Origin: BOG-1112 sp964611335
GTDB lineage: Bacteria; Bdellovibrionota_B; Oligoflexia; Oligoflexales; Bog-1112
Length of the DNA: 64,000 bases
Assembly (NCBI GenBank): GCA_964611335.1
Contig: CAZSXR010000001.1
Coordinates: forward strand, 434,001-498,000
Reading direction: 5' to 3'
The notes beneath the pieces were generated by a model. It saw only the letters and a list, made by a program, of their open reading frames with translations. It did not search any database and was not told where the DNA came from. This document shows, one piece after another, positions 1 through 8,128 of this stretch. How positions within the stretch are numbered: the first letter of the stretch is position 1; each line of letters begins with the position of its first letter. The translations under genes and the position numbers were made by a program.

Positions 1-612
1 GGAAAAGAAGCTATAAGCCGCTTTTTCTATCCGAGAGAAGTCGACTCTCTGACCATCATTGCGCTCGGTGGTTTGAGTGTTGTCATCAACTTTGTCAGTG
101 TCTGTCTTATTCATAAGGAGGCAAAAAATAGTCTGAATATCCGCAGTGCCTATCTCCATCTTTTTTCAGATATTTTGAGCTCTGTGGCAGTTTGCCTTGG
201 AGGTGTTATCATTTATTGGACCCAAGCTTATTGGGTCGACAGTGTTTTAAGTATGGGTGTTGCGTGTTATCTGCTTTACACATCGTGGCACATTTTAATG
301 GACATTATCCGAATTATTATGCACTTTACACCCGAGCATATCTGCTTGGAAGATCTCGAAAAAGAGTTGCTTAGCTTTCAAGATATTGAAAATGTGCATC
401 ATATTCATGTTTGGAATCTGAACGACAAAGACATCCACTTCGAAGCTCATGTGGATTTTGTTAGCGATGTTTCCTTGAGTGAAGCTTCGCAAATTATAAA
501 TCGAATGAGCCAAAGACTTCATGAAAAATTTGGAATCTCTCACTGCGTTATCCAACCTGAAATTGGAATTCATGATTCTAAAACATTGATTGTAACAGAA
601 TGTCATCTCTAG
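1..612 (+). CDS. CDF-family divalent metal cation efflux protein (C-terminal part)
   Basis: The reading frame is open from the first base, so the start lies outside the window and about the last 203 residues are seen. Cation diffusion facilitators export Zn2+/Co2+/Cd2+/Fe2+ from the cytoplasm in exchange for protons. The visible part has a membrane helix, the HxxxD metal-site motif (in YLHLFSDILSS), a further helix with a conserved Asp (WVDSV), and a cytoplasmic tail of the family type containing HHIHVWNL. The tail ends in a His-rich stretch typical of the dimerisation domain. The stop is followed after 9 nt by a terC-like gene and then folA, so these three are probably co-transcribed. The substrate metal cannot be read from the sequence. 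Confidence 0.9.
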   Translation, partial: GKEAISRFFYPREVDSLTIIALGGLSVVINFVSVCLIHKEAKNSLNIRSAYLHLFSDILSSVAVCLGGVIIYWTQAYWVDSVLSMGVACYLLYTSWHILMDIIRIIMHFTPEHICLEDLEKELLSFQDIENVHHIHVWNLNDKDIHFEAHVDFVSDVSLSEASQIINRMSQRLHEKFGISHCVIQPEIGIHDSKTLIVTECHL

Positions 613-621
613 GAATTGAAT

Positions 622-1341
622 ATGACCGAATTTTTTACTTTTGAAAATCTTCTCGCATTTCTTACATTGGCAAGTTTGGAAATTGTCTTAGGTATCGACA
701 ACATCGTTTTTATTGCTATTGCTACGGAGAAAGTCCCTGAAGCTCAAAAGCCTTTTGCACGCAAAGCTGGGCTTTTTCTAGCAATGATTGAACGCATTAT
801 CCTTTTATCCTTGGTCAGTTGGATAGCAAAATTAAGAACCCCCTTCCTTTCTTTTGCAAATTTCACATTTTCGGGAAGAGATCTCATCCTTCTTTTCGGA
901 GGCTTGTTTCTCATATTCAAAGCAACAACTGAAATTCATAGACTTACGAGTGGTGAACAAGAAGAACAAACCTTAAGCTCTGCTAAGAGATCTTCTTTGA
1001 TGTGGGTTCTCTTGCAGATCTTTCTCCTCGATACGATTTTTTCTTTCGATTCTGTCATCACAGCTGTTGGGATGGTGGATAATCTCCTCATTATGATTCT
1101 TTCTGTGGTTTCTGCTGTGCTTGTGATGATGGCTTTTGCTCATCCTCTCAGTGAATTCATTCTCAAACACCCCACTCTGAAAATGTTAGCACTATCCTTT
1201 TTGTTACTTATAGGTGTCTTTCTCATTGCGGATTCGTTTGGCAAACATATAGAAAAGGGCTACATCTATTTTGCTATGACGTTCTCTGCAATGATAGAAG
1301 CTTTGAATCATCGCATGCGTAAAAAAACATCGAAGAGTTAA
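622..1341 (+). CDS. TerC family integral membrane protein
   Basis: A polytopic membrane protein of about 239 residues with roughly seven hydrophobic helices. The motif LEIVLGIDNIVFIAI near the N-terminus and the second acidic helix DTIFSFDSVITAVGM are the paired signatures of the TerC/YgdQ/YoaE family, whose acidic residues in the membrane are thought to bind or move metal ions (Mn2+ or Ca2+). ATG 622 is preferred over an upstream TTG at 616 because AGGA lies 7 nt before it. It follows the metal exporter closely and precedes folA by 2 nt, so one operon is likely. A metal-homeostasis role fits the CDF neighbour. Confidence 0.92.
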   Translation: MTEFFTFENLLAFLTLASLEIVLGIDNIVFIAIATEKVPEAQKPFARKAGLFLAMIERIILLSLVSWIAKLRTPFLSFANFTFSGRDLILLFGGLFLIFKATTEIHRLTSGEQEEQTLSSAKRSSLMWVLLQIFLLDTIFSFDSVITAVGMVDNLLIMILSVVSAVLVMMAFAHPLSEFILKHPTLKMLALSFLLLIGVFLIADSFGKHIEKGYIYFAMTFSAMIEALNHRMRKKTSKS

Positions 1342-1343
1342 AC

Positions 1344-1829
1344 ATGCAGATTTCTCTCATCGTTGCCATGGGGCTTCACCGTCAGATTGGGATTGAAAAT
1401 AGAATTCCTTGGAAGCTCTCTGCGGATCTGAAAAATTTTAAAAAACTCACCATGGGTCACACCCTTGTGATGGGTCGTAAAACGTACGAATCTCTAGGTA
1501 GACCTTTACCTGGTCGTAAGACTTTTGTGCTTTCTCGTGAGTGCAAAATTTCTTTTGAAAATTGTAAGAGTGTTGCAAGTTTACAAGAAGCTATAGGCCT
1601 TGCAAAAAATTCAGGGGAGACGGAGCTGTTCATAGCCGGTGGATCTGAGGTTTACAAGCAAGGACTCCCCATTGTTCAACGCATCTATCTTTCTCGTGTC
1701 GATTACGACGGCGCCGCAGATACTTATTTCCCAGAATTTTCGACAGAAGCTTGGAAAAAAACTCACAGCGAGAAATTTGAAAAAATAGAGGGAAGTCCTG
1801 CTTGGACTTTCGAAATTTGGGATCGCTAA
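1344..1829 (+). CDS. folA: dihydrofolate reductase
   Basis: Reduces 7,8-dihydrofolate to tetrahydrofolate with NADPH in the cytoplasm. At 161 residues it has normal DHFR length. Visible signatures are the N-terminal SLIVAMGLHRQIG strand and Met20-type loop, IPWKLSADLKNFK with the catalytic Asp, the NADPH-binding VMGRKTYESLG and PLPGRKTFVLSR blocks, and the FIAGGSEVYKQ glycine motif near the C-terminus. It starts 2 nt after the terC-like gene, indicating translational coupling. Its 3' end overlaps by 4 nt a convergent gene on the minus strand. Confidence 0.96.
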   Translation: MQISLIVAMGLHRQIGIENRIPWKLSADLKNFKKLTMGHTLVMGRKTYESLGRPLPGRKTFVLSRECKISFENCKSVASLQEAIGLAKNSGETELFIAGGSEVYKQGLPIVQRIYLSRVDYDGAADTYFPEFSTEAWKKTHSEKFEKIEGSPAWTFEIWDR

Positions 1830-2530
1830 CCGAAGAGCGCTTCTTTCAAAATACGTTTGGCAATGATAGGTGAAGAGTTGATATAGCGACTCGGACAATT
1901 TTCAGGACGGTTTTTATCCGTAAGAAGACGATCGTAAATAGCTTCCAAAAGTTTGATCCCTGTATGGGGATCTTTGGAAGCAAAAAATTCGATCTTATCT
2001 CTGTGAGCCATATCAGCATTCTTTGCCATATTTTTGAGAATCTCAATACACTTGTCTGGTCGTGAGATACTGCTCGCAGATTTACTAGTGTAATAGGCAA
2101 TGGGCAGCTCTTTTTTCAATTCAAGAACAGGTTTGAAAGGTTTTAAGTTTTTTTCAAACTTCTGAACCCTCAAACGCAAAGTTTGCCACTTTACTCCATA
2201 ACGGTGGAAGAGTTTGCCATCAAATTTGACGTTCACTTCTTCTTTCGTTACATAGCCCTGCCAGTTTAGGAAAATAGGACCAGAACCTTGCTCACGGAGG
2301 AGATTGGGTATATTACTCGCCACAATATCAAGATTGATGTGACGAAAATACCGACCCATAATAATACACGTGAACGAAGGGATCAGATCTTTCTGCCTAG
2401 AAGCCTCGTTAAAAAGTTCGAGGTGATCTTGGAAGTAAAACAGCTGTGCATCATGACCCAGAGAATTTTCCCATCCTTGTCGAACATCAGGATTTTCATC
2501 AAGCAAACAAACGTAAGGCTTTAGCTTCAT
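1826..2530 (-). CDS. receiver-like protein of unknown function
   Basis: About 234 residues from the internal ATG at 2530. An in-frame start at 2608 would add 26 residues with no fold signal. The N-terminus KPYVCLLDENPDVRQGWENSL resembles the first strand and acidic pocket of a response-regulator receiver, with Asp-Glu after the strand and Asp/Glu-rich residues. The later strands are diverged, with CIIMGRYF in place of the phospho-Asp strand. The C-terminal half is charged and helical (KCIEILKNMAKNAD; TGIKLLEAIYDRLL). No output domain is recognised. No clear ribosome-binding site precedes either start. It converges on folA with a 4-nt overlap. It may be a pseudo-receiver, but the function is unknown. 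Confidence 0.7.
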   Translation of the reverse strand: MKLKPYVCLLDENPDVRQGWENSLGHDAQLFYFQDHLELFNEASRQKDLIPSFTCIIMGRYFRHINLDIVASNIPNLLREQGSGPIFLNWQGYVTKEEVNVKFDGKLFHRYGVKWQTLRLRVQKFEKNLKPFKPVLELKKELPIAYYTSKSASSISRPDKCIEILKNMAKNADMAHRDKIEFFASKDPHTGIKLLEAIYDRLLTDKNRPENCPSRYINSSPIIAKRILKEALFG

Positions 2531-2650
2531 AATGCGCCCATTCTTTTTCTTCAGCTTAAGAAAGTGCGGTTTTTGGAAATACAATACCCGGTGACCTTGC
2601 AAGATCATAACTTTATTAGCAAAAATTTAAAGAAGAAGAAAGAGATTTTC

Positions 2651-3322
2651 TTAGTAAGGGCGACTCTCACTAAGATTTGTTGCATTGTATTTCATCAGAT
2701 ATTTGTTGAAAAAAGGAAAGAGGTGATCCCATTCATCAAGATTTGAAATAATTGTGAAGTTTAGATCTTTGTAAAAGTTTACAACCTTCGTATCATCTTT
2801 ATAAACGCTAAGAGTTAATTCTTTGCTAGGATGTGAGCACTTTTCAATTGCATGTTTCATCAACTCTCTGCCGTAACCCTGACCCTGTTTGTCTTTGCGT
2901 ACGCACACGTTGAAAACCATCATGCTCCCGTGCGTAGCTTCATTCTCTTCATGACAATTGAAAAGACCAATAAGATCTCCGCGATCGCGCATAATAAACG
3001 CGTTAGGCATCTCACCGAAATTTTGTTCTCTGTCTTTGTCCGAACTAGCGATAATATAATCTGCTTTTTTGGAAGCAATACCTGCATCTAAGCTTTCATA
3101 CTTCATAAAATATCGGCGTAAGTTATCCTTCTTCGCTTTTGCAAAACAATCTTGGTGTATTTGAAAGAGAAATTTGAAGTCCCGATCATTTAAATCTTTG
3201 CGTAAAGGGTCATGGCTTTCAAAACTGAGCACCCTTTGAGATTTCAAGTAGCTCGCAAGAGCCGCACCTAAAATTCCAAGACTCGCTGTGAAAAATAAGA
3301 AGACGCGAATATTTTTTTTCAT
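2651..3322 (-). CDS. membrane-anchored GNAT-family N-acetyltransferase
   Basis: From ATG 3322 the protein is 223 residues. An in-frame longer form to 3385 exists but lacks a better start signal. An N-terminal hydrophobic segment (IRVFLFFTASLGILGAALA) anchors or exports the protein. The C-terminal 110 residues carry the acetyl-CoA-binding motif A of GNAT enzymes (VFNVCVRKDKQGQGYGREL, i.e. QxxGxG/A) followed by motif B-like LSVYKDDTKVVNFYKDLNF. The acceptor substrate is unknown. Having the GNAT domain behind a membrane segment is unusual, because these enzymes need cytoplasmic acetyl-CoA, so topology is open. Confidence 0.8.
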   Translation of the reverse strand: MKKNIRVFLFFTASLGILGAALASYLKSQRVLSFESHDPLRKDLNDRDFKFLFQIHQDCFAKAKKDNLRRYFMKYESLDAGIASKKADYIIASSDKDREQNFGEMPNAFIMRDRGDLIGLFNCHEENEATHGSMMVFNVCVRKDKQGQGYGRELMKHAIEKCSHPSKELTLSVYKDDTKVVNFYKDLNFTIISNLDEWDHLFPFFNKYLMKYNATNLSESRPY

Positions 3323-3412
3323 CAAATATCCAGAAAATAAAAAAACGGCCCATGACTGACAGCCTGATCCGCCTGTTATTAGCACAATTTGAAGAGAAGA
3401 GCCTAGTTGGAT

Positions 3413-3703
3413 TTAATCTTTGCCAAAAACAGCGTCGACGCGTTGTCTCAATTCTGTCCCTGTTCTCCAGACAGGAAGGCGTTTTGCAGGAACTTCAACT
3501 TCCTCTCCTGTTTTGGGATTACGGCCTACATAACTTTTATATTCTTTAACCGAGAAGGCGCCAAAGCCGCGGATTTCGATGCGGCCACCTTTGTTCAACG
3601 TGCTGGAGAGCGTGTTGAAGAATAGATCGACGAGTTCTTCTGCTTTGAATAATGTTATTCCTGCTCGTTCAGATAACTTTTCAATAAGTTCGGACTTAAC
3701 CAT
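3413..3703 (-). CDS. ihfB: IHF-beta-like nucleoid DNA-bending protein (HU/IHF family)
   Basis: A 96-residue basic protein of normal HU/IHF length. The start at 3703 is fixed by a strong AAGGAGA 10 nt upstream, although the frame runs open to 3790. It begins MVKSELIEKLSERAG and contains RIEIRGFGAFSVKEY and GRNPKTGEEVEVPAK, the IHF-beta version of the DNA-binding arm with the Pro that intercalates into the minor groove. It would bend DNA and compact the nucleoid, usually as a heterodimer with an alpha subunit that is not in this window. Assignment to IHF-beta rather than HU is by similarity of these two blocks. Confidence 0.9.
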   Translation of the reverse strand: MVKSELIEKLSERAGITLFKAEELVDLFFNTLSSTLNKGGRIEIRGFGAFSVKEYKSYVGRNPKTGEEVEVPAKRLPVWRTGTELRQRVDAVFGKD

Positions 3704-3812
3704 GGATGACTCTCTCCTTGTTAAATAACGCGGAAGCTTAGGGTAAATATGTTCATGCTCTAATCTTACTCTTAATAGCTTAGATATCAAGACCGTAGTA
3801 TTTTAGACGCGC

Positions 3813-5261
3813 TTATTCTATCTTTCCGCATTCCAATTTTACATCACAGATGACAATGGGATGCTGCCCGCCTGCAGAACTTGCATAAATCCAATCCCAG
3901 CTTTGTCCCAGTAAAAAACCACCTACAGCACCAAGAATCCCAATCATAGACGGAACCATAATGACAAGATTAAACAACATGCCAAGTGTGGGCATAAAAG
4001 CTTCTGCGATAAGAGGACCTGAGAAAAGGCTGAAAGACATGAGGAGCACTATGGCAACTGCAATAAAAATCATGAGTGAGATAATAAAGGCAGCAAACCA
4101 ACTGACAAGGCCCAGTATGATCGCAAGGTTTGAATTTGAACCACAACCCTGAGGACATTCATTATAAGTCAAATCATCTGTTGCTGTGCAGGTGCGAGTA
4201 ATGTTGCTAACCCAACCTCCATCTCCATTTTGATTACAAGAGTGTGTTGAGGGAGGGTCTGAAGAGCTCCAAGAAGGACCTGCAGTGCTTGCAGTTTTTG
4301 TAATCATCTGCTGACAGATCGGATTCGAACTGTTGTCATGTCCCACTAAAATAAAACCTGGAGGACAAGCTATTTCTTCACTCTCACATAAAGGACCTTT
4401 TGCATTGACTTGCGGGAGGCTCGTTGAGGGATCTAAAAGCGGCCTGTAAGGTCGGAAACATTTGCATGCAAGAGTTCCTGTTAAGGCATCCGCACTTGCA
4501 ACAGCTCCAATGTTACACTGCATTCCCACTATAGTGAGAGTATCTACACTGATCCACTGTGGCTTTCTTGGATAAGTTCCCAATTTGAAACGTTTGAATT
4601 TCGTATAAACTTCAGAAATTTCATAGCGGAATTGTATGGCTTCCGCAAAAGCACAGGAAGTCTGTGCTGGGTTCCTTTTACTGCATACAGGTTTGAAAAA
4701 TACACGTACCCGTAATGGAAAATCCTGATTTCCAACTCCATTCGTGTCTCCTTTGAAATTGTAAGCAACATATTGCCCAGGATTTCTCATACCCGCTAAA
4801 AAACAAGACATAGAACGGGATTTCCAAGGAAGGCTTTGTCCGGAGCTTGGACAGTTAGAATCTCCAACAGCATTGCCGAAAACATAAGACGTCTCAGGAA
4901 AGAGTAGAAACTCCATCCCTAAATTAGAATCAACTTTTGTGGAATCGCAGGCATTCCCACTCACGCCTGTTGCAGAAGTATAAGTTGAAGTCGTCATAGT
5001 TCCTGAAGGATTTCCCACACAGTCACGCAGCATGGCATTTCCCGGCAAGTCTATAGAAGGATCCACACTTTGAAGTATCACCTGTGGATTTGTTAGAAAC
5101 AGTTCAATATTACGCGCAAGTTGGTCACGTGAAGCCTCTTTCTCATAAATTATGGTTTCCACCTCACGGTTGCTAAACATCCTTGTAACATACAAAAGAA
5201 CTGCAGAAGACAGAACAATAGCGAGCATTGCATAAGGGAGTGCGGCACCTTTTTGATTCAT
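3813..5261 (-). CDS. pilin-like N-terminus, multi-helix C-terminus membrane protein, unknown
   Basis: 482 residues, start supported by AGAGGT 7 nt upstream. The N-terminus MNQKGAALPYAMLAIVL plus a following hydrophobic helix resembles PilX/PilV-type minor pilins or type II secretion pseudopilins (short basic leader, then a helix). The middle 300 residues are Cys-rich and look extracytoplasmic. Residues about 375-470 form two or three strong membrane helices (ILGLVSWFAAFIISLMIFIA; LIMVPSMIGILGAVGGFLLG). This combination is not one I recognise. It may be an envelope protein connected with type IV pili or conjugation-like machinery, but there is no direct evidence. Confidence 0.8.
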   Translation of the reverse strand: MNQKGAALPYAMLAIVLSSAVLLYVTRMFSNREVETIIYEKEASRDQLARNIELFLTNPQVILQSVDPSIDLPGNAMLRDCVGNPSGTMTTSTYTSATGVSGNACDSTKVDSNLGMEFLLFPETSYVFGNAVGDSNCPSSGQSLPWKSRSMSCFLAGMRNPGQYVAYNFKGDTNGVGNQDFPLRVRVFFKPVCSKRNPAQTSCAFAEAIQFRYEISEVYTKFKRFKLGTYPRKPQWISVDTLTIVGMQCNIGAVASADALTGTLACKCFRPYRPLLDPSTSLPQVNAKGPLCESEEIACPPGFILVGHDNSSNPICQQMITKTASTAGPSWSSSDPPSTHSCNQNGDGGWVSNITRTCTATDDLTYNECPQGCGSNSNLAIILGLVSWFAAFIISLMIFIAVAIVLLMSFSLFSGPLIAEAFMPTLGMLFNLVIMVPSMIGILGAVGGFLLGQSWDWIYASSAGGQHPIVICDVKLECGKIE

Positions 5262-5308
5262 ATAAACCTCTAAAAGAGTCTTATCTTCATTATAATCGAA
5301 TTTTACTC

Positions 5309-6184
5309 CTAGAGGCCTTTAGCTAACTCCTTTGCTAAAATTTTATGCCCTAATGCCGAGGGGTGAAATTGGTCTAGATAAAAAAAATCTTCCGTACTTT
5401 CCAAACCATAGTCCTTATAGTGAACTTCGAGTTTCTTGAAAAAATGAAAGAGATCCGGGTGGTGAATTTTGATCATTCGTTCTTTTTCAAGAGCAATCAT
5501 GCGCTTTGACAGTCTCCAATTGTAAGAATCGATAAGAACTTCAAACACAAAATCAATGACCCCTTTTTCAAAAGAAAACCAGGAGAGCCCTGTAAAAATG
5601 CCAGCAAGACTCAAGAGAGTTTTACTTACAAGCGGTGTCGAATGAATCGGGACAAGATTCGGAATGAGAAAATTACGAGCACCCTTTCTCGAAAGACGAA
5701 TAACAGCATCGTAAATATCTTCTATGACTTCTTCAAAGCGAAGCTCACTTACATCAAAGAGTAAAGACGTATTCATAAATTTGTTTTTAAAGTCGTTTGC
5801 TCCTATCCAAATAATATACAAAGCTGACGCATCTGCCTGATCCCTTGTTTTTTCAAGATAAGAGTGAACCTGTCCTCGTAATCCAGGTGTCTCTTCCGTT
5901 CCCCATCCACTCGTAGCTCCTGCAAAAGCAAAGTTATAACCACCTAATCGACTCGTCTTTAAATCCAGATCCCATTCTTCTGCAAGATGTTCCACCCAAA
6001 CCTTTCCATTTGAAAAGCAACCTGAGGGATATAAAGCACAAAATATTGGTTTTTGAAGATAATCTTTCGGACATGCGTTTCCCATATCTGAAAGACTATC
6101 TCCAAAAACAACGATTTTAGAATAATCTGCATTTGCAAAATGAGAGAAGCTACACAACAAAATTAATAGAATTTTTTTTAACAT
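5309..6184 (-). CDS. secreted GDSL-family lipase/esterase
   Basis: 291 residues from ATG 6184 (AAAGGTG upstream; a GTG six bases earlier is less likely). A signal peptide (LKKILLILLCSFSHFANA) directs export. The SGNH/GDSL blocks are in order: block I VFGDSLSDMGN with the nucleophile Ser at about residue 32, block III IWIGANDF with the Asn, and block V LDQFHPSALGH with the Asp-x-x-His pair near the C-terminus. Such enzymes hydrolyse acyl esters, including phospholipids. The order and the FGDSLSD spelling resemble the PlaA/thermolabile-hemolysin group. It is one of two secreted SGNH proteins here (the other at 16243). Confidence 0.9.
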   Translation of the reverse strand: MLKKILLILLCSFSHFANADYSKIVVFGDSLSDMGNACPKDYLQKPIFCALYPSGCFSNGKVWVEHLAEEWDLDLKTSRLGGYNFAFAGATSGWGTEETPGLRGQVHSYLEKTRDQADASALYIIWIGANDFKNKFMNTSLLFDVSELRFEEVIEDIYDAVIRLSRKGARNFLIPNLVPIHSTPLVSKTLLSLAGIFTGLSWFSFEKGVIDFVFEVLIDSYNWRLSKRMIALEKERMIKIHHPDLFHFFKKLEVHYKDYGLESTEDFFYLDQFHPSALGHKILAKELAKGL

Positions 6185-6242
6185 AAGCACCTTTCTTTCG
6201 ATAAGCTTCTATCGAAGAAAGGGTGTGTCAGACGACAGATAT

Positions 6243-8039
6243 TTAAAGACTGTCCCTTGTGTCTATATTTTGTTGGTGCTCCTGAATGAGTCGAACTACG
6301 CGGTGTATCCTGTGGGTAATTTTTCGAATATTTGAGTGAGAAAGCCATGGCTTTAAACTCTTTTTCAAAATTTCAGGATGGCGATCTAACTCTAAAAGAC
6401 GGAGATAAACCCGTTCGGAAGGCATCATTTTTTGTAGACGTCTCCAAGTCATAGGAAGAGGGAGGAAGTTTTTAAATGTAAATCCGTGGTCTATCAAAAT
6501 CATACGGCCATCATTTGCTAGGATGTAGTTGTCCACATTGCGGTCGTAATTGTCTATAAGCCAATCATAAAATTTCATATCGGATGTTTTTGTGACGCGA
6601 CCTGTTGGCTTTTTAAACTTCGAAGGTTTGCTCCCATCGTATTCCAGCATGTCCCGAGCGCGTGTCGTATTTTCCGCAAAATACTGACAGGAACCTGGTT
6701 GAAAATCTTTTACTTGAATTTTAACAGTAAGTGGAACGCCTCTGAGATCTAACAATCGGTCTATTACAGAGGCAGCTATTTCATTGCTTGAACTTGTGAT
6801 GAAAAAATCCACAGGGTTTTCCAAAGTAAGACCTGCAGGTTTTAAAACACAACGAGCTTGATCTTCGAACTGAACAACATGTGTGGTCCCCGCACCTCCT
6901 CCGAGCTTTTTTATAGACACAACTTTTTTAGGATCAAAAATATCCTTCTCAATCACAGCTTCCAAACGGTCCGCAAGCAGCGTTAAATTCTTCTCTCTCA
7001 TGTTCCATGCTGCGTGTTGATATTGTGCTCTCAATAGGAAGTCGATGATTTCACCATCATGTCCATGGAAGTTTCTAAGTATGGAAACCTGTGTTTCCGT
7101 TTTCACATCAGGAATAGAAAACTGTGAAAATCGAAAGAATGGTTTTTGTCGAAGAGAAAGAGCACTCCATTGTGTATACAAATCTTGTTTGAGATCTCGA
7201 TCTTCGAGATCCATAAGGTCCTCATTCCAATTTTCAATAAAATTCGATATGTCATCATCTTCAAATGAAGCAAGGATACTTACAATGTCAAAAACAAATT
7301 CTTTTTTTAAAGTGTCTGTTACGGAATTCACTGCTCGAATGATATCGACTTGTTGTACTTGCAAAGAAAGACCTTCGACCATGTCAATAAAAGGTTTAGA
7401 GAGAAGAAGACGATCAGGAAATCTCTGACTTGCAGAAACAAATTCACTTTGGAATGTTTCATTTGCACTTTTTAAGTTTTGTCGAATCTTTTCCAAAGCA
7501 GAATTTATAGAATGGATATCCTCTAAATTTTTTGGGTTGGAAGCAAGAATTTCTAACTCTTTAAGATATAAAGATCGATATTCAAAATAGCGAATTTTCA
7601 TTTTTTCTACAGATTGGAATAAATTTCTTGCAGAAGTGGAAAGAAGTTTGTTTGAAGGGACATTGAACTCTTTTTTCTCATTTTTTAAAGAAGTTTGAAA
7701 AGTCATTTCTCTGAATGTCTGTTCGAATGTCGAATGGAATTCTTTATCCTCACACAGTCTGTTTAAAGAGCCAGAACAGATATGCCTCCATAGCGAGTTT
7801 TGTGTCACCTCACTATGCTTTTTATAAGGCATGAAAGCGCGGGGGAATTCCAAAAACAAACGTGTGTAGGATTCTAGAAAAAGAGTGAGAGTATTTTGAG
7901 CTCGTGAATCTTCCCATGGAAAGTGGGTGATTTGAATAGTGGAAGCGATATTCCGAAGTTTTTCATAATTCGAAAGATCCTGCGTCGCAAATACGGTTGA
8001 AGAACACATTAAAAACAAAAACATCGAAATCCGCTTCAT
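6243..8039 (-). CDS. secreted protein with PI3/PI4-kinase-like catalytic domain
   Basis: 598 residues. Residues 1-19 form a signal peptide (MKRISMFLFLMCSSTVFA). Residues 20-370 are helical and unrecognised. Residues about 372-530 read like a lipid-kinase fold: glycine loop LGGGAGTT (379-386), Lys400 in CVLKPAG, a conserved Glu420 (SSNEIAA), catalytic loop NYDRNVDNYIL (Asp499, Asn504) and metal-binding ILIDHGFTF (Asp517). The DRxxDN plus IDxG pairing is the pattern of type II phosphatidylinositol 4-kinases and related secreted effector kinases. An actual lipid or protein substrate cannot be inferred. It lies just upstream, on the same strand, of the GDSL lipase gene (gap 58 nt), suggesting joint expression. 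Confidence 0.75.
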   Translation of the reverse strand: MKRISMFLFLMCSSTVFATQDLSNYEKLRNIASTIQITHFPWEDSRAQNTLTLFLESYTRLFLEFPRAFMPYKKHSEVTQNSLWRHICSGSLNRLCEDKEFHSTFEQTFREMTFQTSLKNEKKEFNVPSNKLLSTSARNLFQSVEKMKIRYFEYRSLYLKELEILASNPKNLEDIHSINSALEKIRQNLKSANETFQSEFVSASQRFPDRLLLSKPFIDMVEGLSLQVQQVDIIRAVNSVTDTLKKEFVFDIVSILASFEDDDISNFIENWNEDLMDLEDRDLKQDLYTQWSALSLRQKPFFRFSQFSIPDVKTETQVSILRNFHGHDGEIIDFLLRAQYQHAAWNMREKNLTLLADRLEAVIEKDIFDPKKVVSIKKLGGGAGTTHVVQFEDQARCVLKPAGLTLENPVDFFITSSSNEIAASVIDRLLDLRGVPLTVKIQVKDFQPGSCQYFAENTTRARDMLEYDGSKPSKFKKPTGRVTKTSDMKFYDWLIDNYDRNVDNYILANDGRMILIDHGFTFKNFLPLPMTWRRLQKMMPSERVYLRLLELDRHPEILKKSLKPWLSHSNIRKITHRIHRVVRLIQEHQQNIDTRDSL

Positions 8040-8128
8040 AGCTTCCCCTCCGACTCAATACATCACGCCTTCCAAACTTTCTTGGGAACTATGAAAAGTT
8101 TTGAGTGAGAGAAATCTAAGTCCGAAAC

